Origin: Uranotaenia lowii
Taxonomy: Eukaryota > Arthropoda > Insecta > Diptera > Culicidae
NCBI RefSeq assembly: GCF_029784155.1
Contig: NC_073692.1
Span: 63,925,275 to 63,989,274, forward strand
Direction of reading: 5' to 3'
Length of the DNA: 64,000 bases
Part shown: piece after piece, positions 60,500 through 64,000 of the stretch
How positions within the stretch are numbered: the stretch's first letter is position 1
How the letters are laid out: each line of letters begins with the position of its first letter
The notes under the pieces: model-generated
What the model was told of the DNA's origin: nothing
The model's input: the letters and a program-made list of their open reading frames with translations, nothing else
Database searches by the model: none
Position numbers and translations under genes: made by a program

Positions 60500-62640
60500 T
60501 TTTTTTTTTTGTTATGGGAGTTTAGCACGGAGTGTCATTCTTTCCTATTTTCTCTTAAATTTCGGGCAGGAGGTTTCTACTTGCAAGGAAACTTTTTAGC
60601 TTTTTCTCTACGTCAGGGCAATTGGCAAGTATTTGCCTTAAGCTGCTAGCTAATTGATACGCTGCTCTGTGCTCTTCGTATATAGAGCAATCAATCAGGA
60701 TGTGTTTGACGGAGACAACACAATTGCACGAAGGGCAAATGGGAGGGTTGTCCCTATCAAAAAATAGGACTGAGTTAGTCTGGTGTGGCCTATCCGTAAC
60801 CGGGTTAGGGCAGTTCTCTCTCTGGGGTTTTTCCGGTCGATCCGTTTTCGGGGGCAGTTTTCACTTCACTTAGTTTGGCTGTCCGGTTTTTTGACCAGTT
60901 TCTATCCCAGGCTAGGGAAAGTTTGTTGGAGGTGTAACGATAGGCATCTTATTGAGGGATAGATATTTGTGAAGGGGTGAGATTGGCACCTATTGAGGCC
61001 AGCCGGTCTGCAGATTCGTTGCCGGGTATACCGGCGTGTCCAGGAACCCAAAATAGGGTAGTTTTTTTTGTTTAAAGCTTCGCTTGTTATGAATGAAATC
61101 CAGGGGTGCTTTATGTTGTCCTTGGATACGGCTTTTAGCACACTAGCTGAGTCGGAGAAGATGGTTAGAGATGTTGAATGGTTTTGGGTTTTCTGGAGGG
61201 CGTCCGATACGGCATATGCTTCGGCGCTGAAAACGGAACACTGGGTTGGTAAGGCGATGCTTCGTTTATCGGAGTGGTCATCAATGCCGCAACCGACTCT
61301 GTCGTCAAAAGTCTTAGACCCGTCGGTGTATATGTGGGTAGTCGTTTTGTATTTTCTGTCGAGGAGTTGGTAGAGTGCGGTAGGACTGTGCTAGAGGGTT
61401 GACCGGCTTTGATTTCAAGGGACAGGGAGAGATCGACGGATGGTGTTTTCTCGGTCCAATACCGAAAGGCGGGGGTTCTTCTTGGACAGATGGATGGAAG
61501 GGTAGAGTTAGTAAGTTCCAGGAGAAGAGTGTTGGTGCGAGATACTAATGTTGCCTCCGATGGCGAGCCAACGGAGAGATTTGGATGTTAAATGTTTGGC
61601 CACTAGATATCTGAAGGGATGCTGGCCGCTTTCAGCCAGAATAGATACAATTGGGCTTGTGACAAAGGCGGAACCAACTGTTCTGATGAACCCATTATAT
61701 TCAGGGTTCGAGTTTATTAAAGAGACGTGGGCCGGACCTACTGATGAAACCAAGTCCGTAGAGTACTGATGGGAGTATCCATCCATGGACGAATCTTAGG
61801 AGGGAGTCGTGGTTGGCATGACTTGGGTTTTTATTCAGGATACGAAGAATGTTGGTCTTGTTTTTTGTGCTTTTTCTGACTTGATTGAGATAAGTTGAGA
61901 AATTTAGTCGATCATCAATCCATACACCCAAAAGTCGGATGGAGTGGACGAAGGGAATGGCTGGGTTAAGTAGTTTTAAAGTAGGGAGCGTTTTAAGTTT
62001 CTTTCTGTTAAGGCCCAGGTGGAGGAGTTTGGACTTGTCAGGAGAGAATTGAAAACCCATTCTGGGTGCCCAACTGGCTATTTTGTCCAGTGTTATTTGT
62101 AGTCTATTGCGTGCTAAGCGTGCGAAGGAAGATATCGAGACTAATGTGATATCGTCTGCGTAGACTAGGATCTTAGTGTGATCAGGGATGATTTTAAAGA
62201 TAGAATTTATAGCGATAAGGCAGAAGGTGGGAGAGATTACTGACCCTTGTGGGACCCCTGTGAGTATTGGCTTTGGATTGGAAAGAGAGTAATTGATAAG
62301 GACCTGGATAGTGCGGTTTGATAGGAAGCTTTGTGTTTATTGGTATAGTCTACCGGCAAGTCCCCATTCTCTCAGAGCGGTAAGTATGGTGGTATGATCG
62401 ACCCAATCAAACGCTTTGGATAAGTCCAAGGATAAGAGATCGATATGTTGGCTACGACTTAAAGCATCATCCACTATGCATTCTAGGAGGCAAAGATAGT
62501 CGTCAGTTGATCGGCCGGAACGAAAGGCGTATTGGCGGTCGTCTAAAAGATTTTGTTCAAGAACAGTATTGAGGCGGTGATTGACCAGCCTTTCCATAAT
62601 CTTACCAGCACAGTCGATCAAGGTGATGGGGCGATAGCCA
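60500..62640 (-). pseudogene. Loa/I-like retrotransposon 3' half: RT, RNase H, zinc knuckle
   Basis: The minus strand begins abruptly inside the RT (IDCAGKIMERLVNHRLN). It continues YAFRSGRSTDDYLCLLE, motif A with Asp in LSLDLSKAFDWVDH, a frameshift near 62340, GVPQGSVISPTF, YADDITLV (near 62150), SPDKSKLLHLG and IRLLGVWIDDRLNF. RNase H: YTDGSKTFDDRVG (near 61320), SAEAYAVSDAL, FSDSASVLK and VPGHAGIPGNESAD (near 61035, frameshifted). A CPSCNCVVSVKHILIDCSIY knuckle lies near 60710. Poly-A appears as T11 at 60500-60510. 5'-truncated at 62640; several frameshifts; dead. Confidence 0.87.
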
Positions 62641-62767
62641 ATAACCCTTTATTTCATGATTTTTTATTTTTTCTTGAAAAAATTCTCAATAGTGATGAGT
62701 ACATGAAGGGAAAAATAATGGAAAAATATTATTTTCTCATATTTCGAGGATTTAGCCAAAATATTAA

Positions 62768-63676
62768 TTGTTGCTAATTTGCAACAACATGAAATGGTTA
62801 TACCTTTTCGTTCCTCATACAAGACAGCTAGAAATAAATGCTTATTCCTAATTTATCTAGCTCTAATCGTAGTTAAAGCTCAAGAACTTCGTAAACCTAG
62901 TGTCTGGACACAATTTAGCTGGGGTTAGTACCTAAGTATGTTGGTTATTCACCATGGGTGCACGGATTTACCTAAGTTTCTGCCTAAGTATGTGCTTACA
63001 TGCATTATTCAGATCAATTAGTTCGACAAATTTCCAATGCAGCTTACACTATATCCGAACCAAATGGCTTCGTTTGATCTGTTATCGAGTAAATGTATTA
63101 CTTATGTTGATGAAAGTATATTTTGGAAGAACAAGTCAATCAGGTGGGCTAGTTTACTATATGAATTCCGGTATCCGTGTATATTTAGCTGACCTGGAAA
63201 ACTGATTGAACATTCTTATATATGAGAATTTCAAGGAAGCACATCTTACCTGTTGGCCATTTATGTAATTTGGACCTAAAAGTTTCCTGCCGATACCCGT
63301 AATCGAACCCATTACGCCTAGCATACCAAAACCAGACTCACGCCAGCGTATTCTCTAGCGGCTAGACCTTCTAGGCACAGTATTATTTTGGGAGCCGGGA
63401 GGGTGACGCATGGTTGATGATCTAGCCAAAAGAATTTGTTCTTGGTTTTCCCCAATATTTTAACAGTTGTCAGCCATTTTGTTCAGTTAGAGGCTTATTT
63501 ATCTGCTTTATTTCAAAAATATCTCGACAACATGATAATATAACATTAAAAATAATAAAACTTTCGTAAGGAAACATATACACTGTTTAAACGATGAAAC
63601 ATTAGAAAGCACACTTTGTAGCCCATAGACCTAACTAAAGGTGCTACCGTTGCATGATGTTGCAAATTTGCAACAA
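62768..63676. mobile_element. MITE with TTAA target duplication
   Basis: TTAA at 62764-62767 and 63677-63680. Ends TTGTTGCTAATTTGCAACAA and, inverted, TTGTTGCAAATTTGCAACAT, with similarity continuing over about 35 bp. Each terminus is itself palindromic. TTAA targeting is typical of piggyBac-type elements (inference). No ORF. A SINE lies inside. Confidence 0.75.
63240..63380 (-). mobile_element. tRNA-derived SINE inside the TTAA MITE
   Basis: The minus strand has an A-box-like TAGCCGCTAGAG (63364-63353) and B box GGTTCGATTAC (63309-63299), followed by GGGTATCGGCAGGAAACTTT, a tail sequence typical of mosquito-type tRNA SINEs as I recall them. It is not a foldable functional tRNA. Confidence 0.65.
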
Positions 63677-64000
63677 TTAATTGAAAGCCGTTATATCAGA
63701 CAAAAAATCAAAAAAATCTTCAAATTGTATTCAATTGTGTTAATTGCATTACTGAAAATGCGAAAATATTTTCTTCAGACAAAATTTTTTTTCGCAGTGT
63801 GAATTGGACTAGGTCAAAACTCTGAAAAATAAGCCTTTTTAAATATTTCATATTTTTCAGATTCAAATTGGTCTAGTTTCTATATGTATACTCAGAAAGT
63901 CATTTTTTTAAATTCAACGTAATCTTAAAGTTAGAAATATTATTGCCCTGAAGAAAAAAGTTGACTATTTGGTTTTCTGCAAAAGTTACAACAGCTTTAA

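Larger units (their letters stand above)
57251..64000 (+). other. Piezo: Start of the next Piezo intron, with retroelements and MITEs
   Basis: After the exon 9 donor no further Piezo exon is found before the window ends. The space is taken by minus-strand retrotransposon pieces (57725-60350, 60500-62640), a 125-bp retro-insertion, a hAT MITE, a TTAA MITE and a SINE. 63681-64000 shows nothing recognisable. Confidence 0.65.

Overview
This is a TE-saturated, AT-rich animal genomic window. The best guess is a dipteran, probably a mosquito-like fly. The evidence is: a spliced Piezo gene with insect-type sequence; a Tc1/mariner transposase with DD37E catalytic spacing, a family best known from mosquitoes; R1-, I- and Loa-like non-LTR retrotransposons; tRNA-derived SINEs; and many MITEs. 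The species assignment is inference.

The only host gene I can support is Piezo, the mechanically gated cation channel, on the + strand. Nine coding exons can be joined in one uninterrupted frame: 32655-32718, 46784-46879, 46996-47509, 47580-47868, 48198-48353, 55904-55997, 56405-56511, 56577-56774 and 56840-57250. They give the first 643 residues. All splice phases match, every intron is GT-AG, and the gene continues past the right edge. An upstream acceptor at 32624-32625 shows that the start codon lies in a second or later exon. A noncoding first exon ending at 5212 is a weak candidate.

Layout. 1-4166: mariner relic, copia gag relic, hAT element with a MITE nested in it, and a second MITE copy. 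4167-8164: mostly unannotated AT-rich DNA with the possible first exon and one unexplained 203-codon ORF. 8165-14640: dead R1-like retrotransposon (minus strand) split by a 3,049-bp terminal-inverted-repeat element that carries two opposed arrays of a ~136-bp hairpin repeat. 14641-27679: MITEs, a LINE relic inside a MITE, a foldback element, a SINE. 27680-31571: an I-like retrotransposon with an intact EN-RT-RNase H reading frame and a perfect 47-bp target duplication. 32626-57250: Piezo exons. The first coding intron (14 kb) holds a four-layer nest: MITE, then hAT, then a 3.8-kb insert, then 650 bp of (TA)n. The 7.5-kb intron after exon 5 holds a ~3.3-kb heptanucleotide repeat field and two MITEs of a three-copy family. 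57251-64000: one long Piezo intron with three retroelement pieces, a hAT MITE, a TTAA-flanked MITE and a SINE.

No operon, CRISPR array or cassette-like system is present. The unusual content is repeat biology: precisely bounded nested insertions, satellite-like arrays carried by a DNA transposon, a stop-start TAATG junction between retroelement ORFs, and possible hammerhead-like motifs in a Penelope-type fragment.
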